Of a stretch of DNA of 64,000 bases, positions 54,686 through 64,000 are shown in pieces. Position numbers and translations under genes: made by a program. Position 1 is the first letter of the stretch, and each line of letters opens with the position of its first letter. The notes beneath the pieces are model-generated. The model had not been told where the DNA came from. It searched no databases and worked only from the letters and a program-made list of their open reading frames with translations. The DNA comes from CAYSSM01 sp964433905 (GTDB lineage: Bacteria > Patescibacteriota > UBA1384 > UBA12157 > JAENIV01). The DNA lies in contig CAYSSM010000001.1 of assembly GCA_964433905.1 (NCBI GenBank), positions 62,001 to 126,000 on the forward strand, written 5' to 3'.

Positions 54686-56614
54686 TTATTCCCCCAATTT
54701 TCGAGTTCGTTCTTCTTTTTTATAACATTCCAATGAGTCCCCCACTAAAATTTTGGTTGGAGATTCTACTTTAAGACCGCATTCAAAACCCTCCGCCACT
54801 TCGGAAGTGTCTTTTTTATTTTGTTGTAAAGAGGTAATCTCGCCCATACCAATAGTATCTTTATCACGAACAATCCTGACTTGGCAATGATCTTCTAATT
54901 TTCCTTTTGTTACCCTTCCACCAATAATTTTTTCATTTTTAGATGTCTTAAAAACAGCTAAGATTGATAGCCGACCGATTTCAGTTTCAATGATTTCCGG
55001 CTCAAGTAATCCTGATAGAGCGGCGGTTAAATCATCCAATAATTGGTAAATAATATCGTAGATAGAAATTTTAATATTTTCGCGGCGAGCCAAATTCATA
55101 ACATCGGTTGACGCTTTAACGCGAAAGCCAATCACCAAAGCATGGGAGGCAACCGCCATATTGATATCTGACTCGGAAATATCTCCAACTCCCTCGTGAA
55201 TAATTTTTATTTTAACTTCTTTATCTTCCAAATTCTTAAGTGAACTCTTAATCGCTTCAAGCGAGCCGGCAACATCAGACTTAAGGACAATTTTGAGTTC
55301 TTTTATTTTTCCCGCTTTGATATCTTGCGAAAGTTCGGTGATGGAAATAACTCTGCGTTTAATTGTTTTTGTTTTAGTTAATTCTTTGGCAGTCTTTTCA
55401 TTTTCAACAACCAAGAATCTGTTGCCAAAATCCGGTAGGTCCTGCAAACCGGCGATTCTAACCGGAACCGAAGGAGCAGCTTCTTTTATTTTCTTGCCCA
55501 AATAATTTTCCATAATCCTAACTTTGCCATAAGTATCACCGATAACAATAGGGTCACCGATTTTTAGAGTTCCCTCTTGAACTAAAACCGTAGCAATGGG
55601 ACCCATACCAGATTGCATATGCGACTCAATCACCACGCCAGTTGCAGAAAGCGTTGGATCAGCTTTAAGCTCTTTAAGGTCGGCAACCAGTAAAATCATT
55701 TCCAACAAACTATCGATATTTTTTGTTTCCTTGGCTGAAACATTGATCATAGGCACATCACCGCCCCACTGCTCCGACAAAAGACCGTTGTCGGCTAATT
55801 GTCTCTTGGTTTTATCAATATCGGCATCGGGCAAGTCAACTTTATTAATAGCCACGACAATTGGCACACCCGCTTCCTTGGCATGGTTTATAGCCTCAAT
55901 CGTTTGCGGTTTTACGCCATCGTTTGCCGCTACCACCAAAACAACCACATCGGTAATATTAGCCCCGTGAGCTCGCATGGCCGAAAAGGCCTCGTGTCCG
56001 GGAGTGTCCAAAAAAGTGATTTTGCGTGATTTAGACGCAAAATCATCCTGAGTTTTACGAAGGATCTCTCGATTAGATTTGCTTCCTTGAGATGATGTTT
56101 CGTCTTTTGGACGAATTGTGACTTGATAAGCGCCGATATGCTGAGTGATGCCGCCTGCTTCGGTGGCAATAACATCCGTGTGGCGGATGGCGTCAAGCAA
56201 TTTGGTTTTACCATGGTCAACATGGCCCATAACCGTAACTACCGGAGATCGCAGTTTTAGATTCTTTTTAACTTGTTTTAGAGATGCAACTATTTTCTCT
56301 TCTTCCTTCAACTTTACCTCAACGGCAAACTCATCAGCAATAATAGCCATTGTGTCAAAATCAATGAGTTCATTAATCGTCGCCATGACACCGTTTTTGA
56401 CAAGTTTGGAAATTATTTCCGTAACGGACAAATTCAAAATATCCGCAAATTCCCGCACCGTTAAAACAGGCGAAATTAAAACAATTCTTTTTTCGGTTTT
56501 TTCTTTTTCGACTTTTGCCTCTTTAACCGCTTTGTTTTCTTCCACTTGCGTTAAGCGCTTGCCTTCGGCTTTAGCTTCTTTTTTGCTTAATTTTCTTTGC
56601 TTTCTTTTTGCCAT
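54686..56614 (-). CDS. infB: Translation initiation factor IF-2
   Basis: A 642-residue protein: a Lys/Glu-rich start, the IF2_N domain (ILNLSVTEIISKLVKNGVMAT), then G1 at GHVDHGKT (130-137), DTPGHEAF and NKVD. Domains II-IV end in a C2 domain (VSPTKI-like KVESPTKILVGDSLE) that binds initiator tRNA. The long N-terminal extension of enterobacterial IF-2 is absent. Confidence 0.97.
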   Translation of the reverse strand: MAKRKQRKLSKKEAKAEGKRLTQVEENKAVKEAKVEKEKTEKRIVLISPVLTVREFADILNLSVTEIISKLVKNGVMATINELIDFDTMAIIADEFAVEVKLKEEEKIVASLKQVKKNLKLRSPVVTVMGHVDHGKTKLLDAIRHTDVIATEAGGITQHIGAYQVTIRPKDETSSQGSKSNREILRKTQDDFASKSRKITFLDTPGHEAFSAMRAHGANITDVVVLVVAANDGVKPQTIEAINHAKEAGVPIVVAINKVDLPDADIDKTKRQLADNGLLSEQWGGDVPMINVSAKETKNIDSLLEMILLVADLKELKADPTLSATGVVIESHMQSGMGPIATVLVQEGTLKIGDPIVIGDTYGKVRIMENYLGKKIKEAAPSVPVRIAGLQDLPDFGNRFLVVENEKTAKELTKTKTIKRRVISITELSQDIKAGKIKELKIVLKSDVAGSLEAIKSSLKNLEDKEVKIKIIHEGVGDISESDINMAVASHALVIGFRVKASTDVMNLARRENIKISIYDIIYQLLDDLTAALSGLLEPEIIETEIGRLSILAVFKTSKNEKIIGGRVTKGKLEDHCQVRIVRDKDTIGMGEITSLQQNKKDTSEVAEGFECGLKVESPTKILVGDSLECYKKEERTRKLGE

Positions 56615-56660
56615 TGTAAATTGATTTTATCACTTTCAGGAGTAAAAGGCAAGGTTAAGC

Positions 56661-56689
56661 TTGACTTTTGAGTAATTTTATGGTATAAT
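56661..56689 (+). promoter_or_regulatory. Promoter of the small GC-shifted gene
   Basis: TTGACT (56661-56666), a 17-bp spacer and a perfect TATAAT (56684-56689). Confidence 0.85.
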
Positions 56690-56739
56690 GCGAATTAGAA
56701 TGCTGTGGAATATGCCAATCTCACCGAAAGGAGACCAAG

Positions 56740-57018
56740 TTGGCACAACCAGAAATCGTTGATCACCTCGTACGAAAACACTGCCTAAGCATGAAACAGA
56801 ACGTCCAGTTGCTCCTGTTGATCATTGAGGCTGCGGCAGCAACCAGCACCATCCCAGTTACAGAGTATGATGAAGAACCGGATAGTTACTACACGCCAAG
56901 TGGCGCAAGTCGTTCCGACTTTGAGATGAGACTGAAGAAGAGCATGGAAACCGTCGACCGCCCGGTCATCCTCGCCTTCAAGGAATATCTGGAGGCCCAG
57001 ACCGCCGCCCTAAAGTAG
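56740..57018 (+). CDS. Small acidic hypothetical protein, GC-shifted, TTG start
   Basis: A 92-residue protein from a TTG at 56740, with AAAGGAG seven bases before it. There is no signal peptide or helix long enough for a membrane. A helical leucine-rich N-terminal half (QNVQLLLLIIEAAAATS) precedes a polar loop EYDEEPDSYYTPSG. GC content and codon choice match the secreted protein at 50577, not the neighbours. It is flanked by a consensus promoter and a strong terminator. I do not recognise the family. Confidence 0.65.
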   Translation: MAQPEIVDHLVRKHCLSMKQNVQLLLLIIEAAAATSTIPVTEYDEEPDSYYTPSGASRSDFEMRLKKSMETVDRPVILAFKEYLEAQTAALK

Positions 57019-57039
57019 GGCTACAAGAACACACCACAC

Positions 57040-57068
57040 AAGAGGCTCTGCGGATCGCAGAGCCTCTT
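57040..57068 (+). terminator. Terminator after the GC-shifted gene
   Basis: AGAGGCTCTGCG (57041-57052) and CGCAGAGCCTCT (57056-57067) form a perfect 12-bp stem with a 3-nt loop. The following T run is poor (TTCCTATAT). It may also stop transcription of gyrA read from the other side. Confidence 0.75.
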
Positions 57069-57084
57069 CCTATATATACTGTTT

Positions 57085-60006
57085 TTATAGCTTTCCACCC
57101 CAATAATTGGCTTCGGATGGTTTTTCTTTTTCTTCAAAAAGATTGGTTTGAGTATCTTTATTAATTTTTTTTGGCGATTTTAATTTAGCTGATTTTAGCG
57201 CTGTACCATCATGAACAGCCGCCCATTCGGGAAGACCGCCTTCTTTTGTATCAGCTTTTTGATTATCTTTTTCTTCTTCTTTTTTAGGTTTCGAAACTGC
57301 TGGCTCTTCTTCTTCTTCTTCTGCTGCTACTGCTACCTCTTCGGTTTCCTCTGCTGTTGCTTGTGATATTTTAAGTTCTTCTTCCGCTTCAACTACATCA
57401 ATTTGCTGTTCAGGCAATTCTTTGTCAATTTCAATTAATTTATTGGTTTTATCTTTGCTAATTATCGTAACCGAAGTAACTTTATCACCCTGATTGAATC
57501 GAATTAAAGTTACTCCTTGAGTGTCGCGCTGTAATTTTTTGACTGTCGCAAGCGCCATTCTGATAACTTGGCCTTTGCGCGACGCCAAAATCAAATCGTA
57601 GTTATCATCGGAAACCAGCCTCATGCCAACAATCGGTCCGGTTCTTTCGGTTACATTAGCCGCCCGCAAACCCATGCCGCCACGAAGTTGCATATTAAAC
57701 ATCGTTAAAGGCGTTCTCTTACCAAATCCTTTTTCCAAAACAATCAGGGCATCAACCTTACTTTCGGCTCCGGCAGGAATAACATCGGTTGAGACAACAT
57801 AATCATCACCCTTGAGCAAAATCCCCCGCACTCCGGCAGCGGTTCTGCCCATCGGACGAATGTCGGTTTCTTTGTAAAAAATAGATTGGCCTTTGGCAGA
57901 AACCTGAAAAACATTCTCATCACCGGTGGTTACTTTTACCCAACGAAGGCGATCTTCCGGACGAAGTTTAATGGCCAAAATTCCGGTTTTTCTAACCTTG
58001 CTGTATAGCTTCATGCTCGTTTTTTTAACAAGGCCTTTGCTTGTTGCCAATAAAATATATTTATATTTTTCGATATCACTCGATGACAGCGTAATCATGG
58101 CCGTTACTTTTTCTTCGGGCGAAATTTGTAGAATATTAACGATCGCCTGGCCTTTGGCAATCCGCGAAGCCGTAGGTATTTCATAGACCTTAGTATGGAA
58201 GATTCTACCACGATCGGTAAAGAAATAGACATCATCATGAGTATTAGACACCAGCAAATGTTCAATCATGTCTTCTTCTTTAGTTTCCATCCCAATCACG
58301 CCCTTGCCGCCTCGAATCTGGCTGCGGTAAGACGATACCGGCATCCTTTTTATATAGTTGCCGCGAGTAAATATGATAATCACTTGTTCTGACGGAATTA
58401 AATCCTCGGCGCTAAATCTGCCCAGTTCTTGCGGGTGGATTTTGGTCTTTCTGGGAGTAGCGTATTTTTCTTGAAGTTCTTTAAGCTCTTTTTTAATGAT
58501 ACTTAGAATCTTTTCTTCTGATGCCAAGACAGCTTCCAGCTCAGCGATTAATTTTAATTTTTCTTTGTATTCCGTTTCTACTTTTTCCCGTTCCAAGGCG
58601 GCAAGAGCGGCAAGGCGCATTTCCAAGATAGCATTTGCTTGAATATCAGTCAGTTTAAATTTAATTTTTAGCTGCTTAAAAGCCACTTCGCGATTGGCCG
58701 ATTTTCTAATTGTCGCCACCACTTCATCGATGTTTTTTAAAGCAATCCGCAAGCCCTCTAAAATATGAGCACGTTCTTTGGCTTTCTTTAGTTCGAAAGC
58801 AGTGCGACGGCGGACAACTGCTTTACGATGCTTAATATATTCTTCTAAAATATTTTTGAGCGTTAACACTCGCGGCTGAAGGCCGTCGATTAGCGCCAGC
58901 ATATTGGTATAAAAAGTCGTCTGCATCAATGTCAGTTCATAAAGACGATTTAATATTTTTTTCGGATAAGCGTTGGCCTTAAGTTCAATGACGATTCTGA
59001 CACCGTCTTTTCGATCTGACTCGTCTCGAAGATCGGAAATTCCTTCCAATTTCTTTTCTTTAACTAAATCGGCAATTTTGGTAATCAATTCGGCTTTATT
59101 GACCTGATACGGTATCTCGGAAACAATAATCCTAAAACCGCGTTTATTTTCTTCAATATTGGCCACCGCCCGCATTATAATCGCTCCCTTGCCTGTAGCA
59201 TAAGCGGCCTTTATTTGTTCCACCCCAAAAATTTCCGCTCCGGTTGGAAAATCGGGTCCTTGAATATATTGCATCATATCTTCGATAGTACAGTCGGGAT
59301 TTTCAATTAAATGAATAACCGCGTCGCAAATTTCACCTAAATTATGAGGCGGAATATTGGTTGCCATGCCTACGGCAATACCCATCGAACCGTTAATTAA
59401 CAAATTAGGAAGCTTGGCCGGCATCACTTTTGGTTCTTGCCTGGAAGCATCATAGTTGGCCACAAAATCAACCGTTTCCTTGTCAATATCAGCGAGCATT
59501 TCGCTAGCGGCGGAAGTCAAACGACATTCGGTATAACGCATGGCGGCGGCGGCATCGCCATCCATTGAACCAAAGTTACCTTGACCGTCAACAAGCGGAA
59601 GTCTCATGGAAAAGCTTTGCGCCAATCTTACTAAAGTATCATAAACAGCAATATCGCCATGCGGATGATATTTCCCCAAAACATCACCAACAACGGTGGC
59701 TGACTTGCGATATTTTGCTTGAGGAGTTAGCCCCAATTCCGACATTGAAAATAATACGCGGCGATGAACCGGTTTTAGGCCATCGCGAACATCAGGCAAA
59801 GCACGGGCGATGATGACCGACATGGCGTAGGCTAAATACGACTCTTGCATTTCGTTTTCTAATATTCTCGGCCGCATTATGCCAAACTCGGTTTTCACAT
59901 CCTTCGTTTTATCATCCTCAAAATTACCGATCGTTTCCGACTCGGCCACTTTTTCAGGATTAAGTTTTTCTAAATCTTCTTTACTTTCTTTGTCGCTTGC
60001 TGCCAT
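57085..60006 (-). CDS. gyrA: DNA gyrase subunit A
   Basis: A 973-residue subunit. The QRDR reads [10 protein letters not shown]: Ile119 lies where E. coli has Ser83. The catalytic Tyr is Y158 (RYTECRL). The GyrA box of the C-terminal wrapping domain is QIRGGKG, so this is gyrase and not topoisomerase IV. A long acidic/lysine-rich C-terminal tail (about 90 residues with EEEEEE) is an extension. It overlaps the small protein at 60006 by 1 nt (TAATG). Confidence 0.96.
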   Translation of the reverse strand: MAASDKESKEDLEKLNPEKVAESETIGNFEDDKTKDVKTEFGIMRPRILENEMQESYLAYAMSVIIARALPDVRDGLKPVHRRVLFSMSELGLTPQAKYRKSATVVGDVLGKYHPHGDIAVYDTLVRLAQSFSMRLPLVDGQGNFGSMDGDAAAAMRYTECRLTSAASEMLADIDKETVDFVANYDASRQEPKVMPAKLPNLLINGSMGIAVGMATNIPPHNLGEICDAVIHLIENPDCTIEDMMQYIQGPDFPTGAEIFGVEQIKAAYATGKGAIIMRAVANIEENKRGFRIIVSEIPYQVNKAELITKIADLVKEKKLEGISDLRDESDRKDGVRIVIELKANAYPKKILNRLYELTLMQTTFYTNMLALIDGLQPRVLTLKNILEEYIKHRKAVVRRRTAFELKKAKERAHILEGLRIALKNIDEVVATIRKSANREVAFKQLKIKFKLTDIQANAILEMRLAALAALEREKVETEYKEKLKLIAELEAVLASEEKILSIIKKELKELQEKYATPRKTKIHPQELGRFSAEDLIPSEQVIIIFTRGNYIKRMPVSSYRSQIRGGKGVIGMETKEEDMIEHLLVSNTHDDVYFFTDRGRIFHTKVYEIPTASRIAKGQAIVNILQISPEEKVTAMITLSSSDIEKYKYILLATSKGLVKKTSMKLYSKVRKTGILAIKLRPEDRLRWVKVTTGDENVFQVSAKGQSIFYKETDIRPMGRTAAGVRGILLKGDDYVVSTDVIPAGAESKVDALIVLEKGFGKRTPLTMFNMQLRGGMGLRAANVTERTGPIVGMRLVSDDNYDLILASRKGQVIRMALATVKKLQRDTQGVTLIRFNQGDKVTSVTIISKDKTNKLIEIDKELPEQQIDVVEAEEELKISQATAEETEEVAVAAEEEEEEPAVSKPKKEEEKDNQKADTKEGGLPEWAAVHDGTALKSAKLKSPKKINKDTQTNLFEEKEKPSEANYWGGKL

Positions 60007-60203
60007 TATTTTCCTTCATGACTATGTTTTTTGAACTCCCCTTTGGCTTTTTTTACATTCGATGGCACCGCCCTTGGTTTGCCCCGTTGCTTGCCCATTC
60101 CTACCTCAATTTCGTACCAATTTTTATGAGATTTTTCCGTTTCCAAAAATGAGTTTGGTTTTACAATTTTTCCTTTAACTTTAACTTGTTTGGAATTTTT
60201 CAT
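60006..60203 (-). CDS. Small basic protein between gyrB and gyrA
   Basis: A 65-residue highly charged protein ([38 protein letters not shown]) with no membrane segment. It is probably nucleic-acid or ribosome associated given its charge. It lies 15 nt after gyrB and is coupled to gyrA, so it is co-expressed with gyrase. No family is recognised. Confidence 0.6.
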   Translation of the reverse strand: MKNSKQVKVKGKIVKPNSFLETEKSHKNWYEIEVGMGKQRGKPRAVPSNVKKAKGEFKKHSHEGK

Positions 60204-60218
60204 TTTTTCCTTGCTATT

Positions 60219-62150
60219 TTATACATCCAAATTTTTAACATATTTGGCATGAGTTTGAATGAAACGCTTTCGGGGCGCAACTTCGTCACCCATCAACATT
60301 GAAAAGATTTCGTCGGCTTTTTCGGCATCGGATATTTCCACTTTAAGTAAGACCCTGTTTTCGGGATCCATAGTCGTATCCCACAGTTGCGTTGGCGTCA
60401 TTTCACCCAAACCTTTGTATCTTTGAATCGAAATACTTTCACCTAATTTTTTAATGATTTCATCTTTTTGTTCATCATTGTAGGCAAATAACTTTTCTCT
60501 GCCTTTAGTAATGGCATACAAAGGCGGTTGGGCAATATATAAATTACCGTTTTTTATAGTATCGGGAAAATGACGATAAAAAAGCGTGAGCAGCAAGGTT
60601 CTGATGTGCGAACCATCAACATCGGCATCGGTCATAATAATAATCCGATGATAGCGCAATTTAGCCATATTAATAACTTCACCAATGCCAACTCCGATAG
60701 CGACAATTAACGATTTAATTTCCTCGGATGCAAGCATTTTGTCAAGCCGGGTTCTTTCAACATTTAAAATTTTACCGCGCAAAGGCAGGATGGCTTGAAA
60801 AGTGCGGTCGCGGCCTTGCTTGGCCGAACCTCCGGCCGAATCACCCTCGACAATATAGAGTTCGCTTTTTTTGGGATCATGAGAAGAACAATCAGCCAAT
60901 TTACCTGGCAAAGTCATCCCTTCCAAAGCGCCTTTGCGGATGACAGTTTCCCGGGCTGCTTTCGCTGCCAGCCTGGCTCTTAAAGACAAGGAACATTTTT
61001 CAAGTATTTTTCGGCCATCGGCGGGATGCTCTTCCAGCCAATATCCTAATCCTTCGTAAGTGGCCTGTTCAACCAAACTTTTCATCTCCGGATTGCCAAG
61101 CCGGGCTTTTGTCTGGCCTTCAAACTGCGGATCGGGTAATTTAACTGAAATAACCGCCGTTAACCCTTCGCGAGTATCATCGCCGGTTAGCATGGCTTCG
61201 GAATTTTTAATTATTTCATACTTTTTTGCATAATCATTTAAAGCTCTTGTCAGAGCGGTTCGAAAACCAGTTAAATGGGTACCCCCTTCTGTTGTATGAA
61301 TGTTGTTGGCAAAGGCAAAAACATGCTCATTGTAATCGTCAGTATAAGCAAGCGCCACTTCGACTCGCGTGTTTTCTGTTTGCTTTTCAAGGTACACCGG
61401 TGGATCATTGAAGGAAGTTTTATTCTTGTTGATATGGCGAACATATGAAGAAATACCGCCCTCAAAATAAAATGTGAAACAATTTTTAAGATCCGCTTTC
61501 GATTTTTGATCAGTGTCTTTTCTTCTGTCACAAATAGTGATACTGACGCCTTTAGTTAAATAAGCTTGTTGGCGAAGATGGTTAAGAATTGTTTCCCATG
61601 AATAATTTATGGTAGAAAATATCTCTGAGTCAGGTTCAAAACTAATGGTGGTACCTTTTTCGTCGGTTACACCGACATTTTTAACAGACCCCTTGGCTTT
61701 ACCGCGAGCATATTCCTGAACATAGTGCTTGCCGTCTCGGAAAACCTCGGCTTGCATCCATGATGAAAGAGCGTTAACGACCGAAACACCAACTCCATGC
61801 AAACCACCGGAAACTTTGTAAGCATCACTTTGACCAAACTTTCCGCCAGCATGCAAAGTGCTTAAAACCGTTTCCAAGGCGCTTTTTTTGGTTTGAGGAT
61901 GAATATCAACCGGAATCCCACGACCATTATCTTTTACTCTGATCCGGTTATCGGCCAAAAGCTCGACAATGATCTTATCACAAAAACCGGCCATTGCTTC
62001 ATCGATGGCATTATCGACGACCTCCCAAATAAGATGATGGAGTCCCTCCACACCAGTGCCGCCAATGTACATTCCTGGCCTGCGGCGAACCGGCTCAAGT
62101 CCTTCTAAAACAGTAATATTCTTGGCTGTATAATCAGATTGGGCTGACAT
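60219..62150 (-). CDS. gyrB: DNA gyrase subunit B
   Basis: A 643-residue subunit. The GHKL ATPase has EVVDNAIDEAMAGFCD, DNGRGIPVD and GGLHGVGVSVVNALS. The TOPRIM domain has EGDSAGGSAKQGRDR and TDADVDGSHIRTLLLT. The C-terminus has QRYKGLGEM. With gyrA it forms the supercoiling A2B2 enzyme. Confidence 0.97.
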   Translation of the reverse strand: MSAQSDYTAKNITVLEGLEPVRRRPGMYIGGTGVEGLHHLIWEVVDNAIDEAMAGFCDKIIVELLADNRIRVKDNGRGIPVDIHPQTKKSALETVLSTLHAGGKFGQSDAYKVSGGLHGVGVSVVNALSSWMQAEVFRDGKHYVQEYARGKAKGSVKNVGVTDEKGTTISFEPDSEIFSTINYSWETILNHLRQQAYLTKGVSITICDRRKDTDQKSKADLKNCFTFYFEGGISSYVRHINKNKTSFNDPPVYLEKQTENTRVEVALAYTDDYNEHVFAFANNIHTTEGGTHLTGFRTALTRALNDYAKKYEIIKNSEAMLTGDDTREGLTAVISVKLPDPQFEGQTKARLGNPEMKSLVEQATYEGLGYWLEEHPADGRKILEKCSLSLRARLAAKAARETVIRKGALEGMTLPGKLADCSSHDPKKSELYIVEGDSAGGSAKQGRDRTFQAILPLRGKILNVERTRLDKMLASEEIKSLIVAIGVGIGEVINMAKLRYHRIIIMTDADVDGSHIRTLLLTLFYRHFPDTIKNGNLYIAQPPLYAITKGREKLFAYNDEQKDEIIKKLGESISIQRYKGLGEMTPTQLWDTTMDPENRVLLKVEISDAEKADEIFSMLMGDEVAPRKRFIQTHAKYVKNLDV

Positions 62151-62175
62151 AAAAATAACTCCTTATTCTGAACAT

Positions 62176-62205
62176 AGTATAGCGTATAATTATTTACCTT
62201 TACAA
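62176..62205 (-). promoter_or_regulatory. gyrB promoter
   Basis: On the minus strand, TTGTAA (62200-62205), an 18-bp spacer and TATACT (62176-62181), followed by AAGGAG and the ATG at 62150. A second, weaker pair (TTTATT 62268-62273, TATACT 62246-62251, 16-bp spacer) lies upstream. The rest of the 62151-62362 gap holds the nested palindrome at 62295. Confidence 0.6.
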
Positions 62206-62294
62206 TACGAAAATATTGAGGTTTAGCCCCTATTTTCTTATTTTTAGTATAACAAAATGTTGATAAAAATAAAACTCCACCCACAATATCCTAA

Positions 62295-62331
62295 CCATTT
62301 TCCACCCATTTCGTAAATGGTAGCAAAATGG
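62295..62331. repeat. Nested palindrome between the DUF4012 gene and gyrB
   Basis: CCATTTT (62295-62301) and AAAATGG (62325-62331) enclose CCATTT-CGT-AAATGG (62306-62320). It can form a two-tier hairpin or cruciform. There is no T run beyond it, so it is a poor terminator. Confidence 0.6.
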
Positions 62332-62362
62332 TTCAGTAAAGAAAAAGCCACCCGAAACAAAA

Positions 62363-63706
62363 CTATTTTATTTCTTTATCCGTATTCAAAACACCATTGA
62401 AAAGATTTTGACCGTTAAAGAAAACCGATAAATTTTGCTGACGGATTCCCGGCTGTTTTTGAACAAGCAGCTGATAATTTTTAATTTCGAACGGCAAGAT
62501 ATAGTTTAATTCTAAAATACTGGCTTCACCCGGCTCAATAACCGCTTCAACACCGAAAAAAGTTTTATCTGCTTCAACTCCTTGCTTTATTTCCTCGGTA
62601 ACTATTTTTTCATTATTTTTAGCGCTGACCAAGGTTGATCCTTGGGGCACGAAAAATCTCATCCAAGTTGTATTTTTACCGTCGGGCCAATTATTGGTTC
62701 CGCTATGAATCCGAGTTATTTTTAGATTGACCAAACCGTCAGAATTAACTTTGTATTCAATATCTTCTTTAATATTTATTGACGATTTGTTGCCGGAATA
62801 ACTATTACTATTTATATATAGATAATCTGTTGACTGAAAATTATTAAATTTATCTTTGAGTTCCGAATCGGTCGGAATTTTTCCCGCCCAATTACGCGTT
62901 TCGATAATTTTTTGTTTATTAGCATCTTGAAAATATAAAACAATTTCCTTTTGAGTTAATTCTTGATTTAACAATTTAACCAGAGCTACTTTATTTTTTA
63001 AGGCTTCTTGTAATAATTTTGGATATAAATCCTTCAAAAAGGTTTTGGGCTCGTTAATAACCCAATTTTCAGGACTTTCATAGTATTCTTTTTCGATTTT
63101 ATACTGCGTTTCGTTGTAAAAATTATCGGCAGAAATCGTTGTATCATATTTTTCCAAATTAATTGGCCCTGTTAGATTTAATAGGTCTATCATCACCGAA
63201 GCATTTAAAGCAATTATTCCGTCAACACTGTCTCCTGTTTCTTGATTATAAAAATATAGAATATCTTGAGCAGAATCAGGGAAAGAAGCGTCGTAGTTGG
63301 CATCTCGCAACGCCCAACTTTGGCCCTTGGTCATTTTATTAATCGGTTCCGGGGCTTTTATAAAATTTCCTTCAGCATATAACCGGTCTAGACCGTAAAT
63401 ATTAGTATTAAAATTAAAAGACTTGATTTCATAATTTTCAATATCCATAACCGCAAACGAACCTATAAAACCGCCGGAAGAGCGAATTTCGGCGTTATTT
63501 TGAAAAATCACTAAAAACTTCCCGGAGGCAAAAAGGGAAACCGGATCGACTTTTAGCAAGACAAAATCTGCAGCCGTACGACCAACAAAAAAAGAAGAAA
63601 TCAATAAAAAAACAATAATAAAAGGCGCTAACCAAATTTTTCTTTTTCGAAAACTTCGAATGACCTTTTTTTTGGTAATCGAATCTATTAATAGTACTTT
63701 TGACAT
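62363..63706 (-). CDS. DUF4012 domain protein, membrane-anchored
   Basis: A 447-residue protein with a basic cytoplasmic start and a membrane helix at about 26-44. An extracytoplasmic DUF4012 domain follows (FLVIFQNNAEIRSSGGFIGS; DANYDASFPDSAQDILYFYN; GIIALNASVMIDLLNLTGPI). DUF4012 is frequent in Patescibacteria and Gram-positives next to glycan genes; its activity is unknown. It lies 20 nt after the Wzz-like gene. Confidence 0.85.
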   Translation of the reverse strand: MSKVLLIDSITKKKVIRSFRKRKIWLAPFIIVFLLISSFFVGRTAADFVLLKVDPVSLFASGKFLVIFQNNAEIRSSGGFIGSFAVMDIENYEIKSFNFNTNIYGLDRLYAEGNFIKAPEPINKMTKGQSWALRDANYDASFPDSAQDILYFYNQETGDSVDGIIALNASVMIDLLNLTGPINLEKYDTTISADNFYNETQYKIEKEYYESPENWVINEPKTFLKDLYPKLLQEALKNKVALVKLLNQELTQKEIVLYFQDANKQKIIETRNWAGKIPTDSELKDKFNNFQSTDYLYINSNSYSGNKSSINIKEDIEYKVNSDGLVNLKITRIHSGTNNWPDGKNTTWMRFFVPQGSTLVSAKNNEKIVTEEIKQGVEADKTFFGVEAVIEPGEASILELNYILPFEIKNYQLLVQKQPGIRQQNLSVFFNGQNLFNGVLNTDKEIK

Positions 63707-63726
63707 TTCCCCGCCTTTAAAAACAA

Positions 63727-64000
63727 TTAGTCACGTTTAAAATAATCAACACCTAAAGTTAAGACTATTCCGACTAAAATACCACTGATTAAACCAATAA
63801 ATATATTTAGCCAAAGGTTGGCTGAAGCATCCGACACGATAGACGAGAATGTGACAATGTCGTAAACATTTTCCCGATCGGAACGGCCTAGTTCATTTGA
63901 CTTGTCCTGCATTACTGATGCGGCGGCGGTGATTAGCTTTTCCGCTTCTTCCTTGTTAGAATTTGTCACTGAAATATTAATTGTCGCCGGTTCTTGCCTA
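63727..64000 (-). CDS. Wzz-like chain-length/polysaccharide co-polymerase, C-terminus only
   Basis: The frame continues past the window edge (EPATINISVTNSNKEEAEKL); the GTG at 63969 is internal. The visible end has the periplasm-side helix typical of Wzz proteins, then a final membrane helix (LNIFIGLISGILVGIVLTLG) and the cytoplasmic DYFKRD tail. With the DUF4012 gene it marks the start of a surface-polysaccharide region beyond the window. Confidence 0.75.
   Translation of the reverse strand, partial: RQEPATINISVTNSNKEEAEKLITAAASVMQDKSNELGRSDRENVYDIVTFSSIVSDASANLWLNIFIGLISGILVGIVLTLGVDYFKRD

Overview
The window is AT-rich bacterial chromosome and looks like a member of the Candidate Phyla Radiation (Patescibacteria). 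The spc operon has no gene for ribosomal protein L30. RpoA has no C-terminal domain. AspRS and both PheRS subunits are reduced to near-catalytic cores. There is a DUF4012 protein and many small envelope proteins with one membrane anchor. TGA is a normal stop (for example after rpsE), so this is code 11 and not a Gracilibacteria-type code. I cannot assign a class from sequence alone.

Layout. 1-3937 (+): the end of an ADP-forming acyl-CoA synthetase, then a three-gene 2-oxoacid:ferredoxin oxidoreductase; together these would oxidise 2-oxoacids and make ATP from the acyl-CoA. 3948-4721: a REP-associated tyrosine transposase (RAYT) flanked by its likely REP repeats. 4742-8919 (+): tRNA-Ala(GGC), an odd structured leader, leuS, rpmF, nusB, rnc. 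8916-15344 (-): a PaaX/Cas2-like regulator, a D,D-carboxypeptidase, aspS, pheT, pheS, a membrane protein, rbfA. 15378-36207 (-): one very long tuf-S10-spc-alpha superoperon, from tandem promoters before tuf to a terminator after rpsI. It is interrupted by four envelope genes between secY and adk and by a PIG-L deacetylase between map and infA. 36222-39776: two divergent membrane-protein genes and fusA. 39781-48290 (-): rpoB-rpoC-rpsL-rpsG and a small PLDc_N-like gene, with a strong promoter before rpoB. 48320-57068: an accessory zone of unknown genes, two GC-shifted cassettes each with its own promoter and terminator, and obgE, an M23 peptidase and infB. 57085-62205 (-): gyrA, a small basic protein, gyrB. 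62363-64000 (-): a DUF4012 protein and the C-terminus of a Wzz-like protein, which suggest the edge of a surface-polysaccharide locus.

The most unusual content is repetitive. (i) A multi-hairpin repeat occurs three times, always at the 3' end of a gene, with stems that change in a compensatory way. One copy has entered rplV in frame and supplies the whole C-terminal extension of L22. (ii) A REP family has three copies with identical internal spacing, two beside the RAYT and one 33 kb away. (iii) A hairpin element directly abuts the start codons of rpmJ and map. (iv) There is an exact 67-bp duplication of the secY 3' end that feeds a cUUCGg-capped hairpin. (v) Intergenic-type microsatellite sequence is spliced in frame into leuS and pheT.

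Other points are natural residues at rifampicin and quinolone contact positions, a non-discriminating signature in AspRS, and candidate switch-like leaders before leuS and the GC-rich secreted protein. All calls come from reading the sequence; no database search was run.
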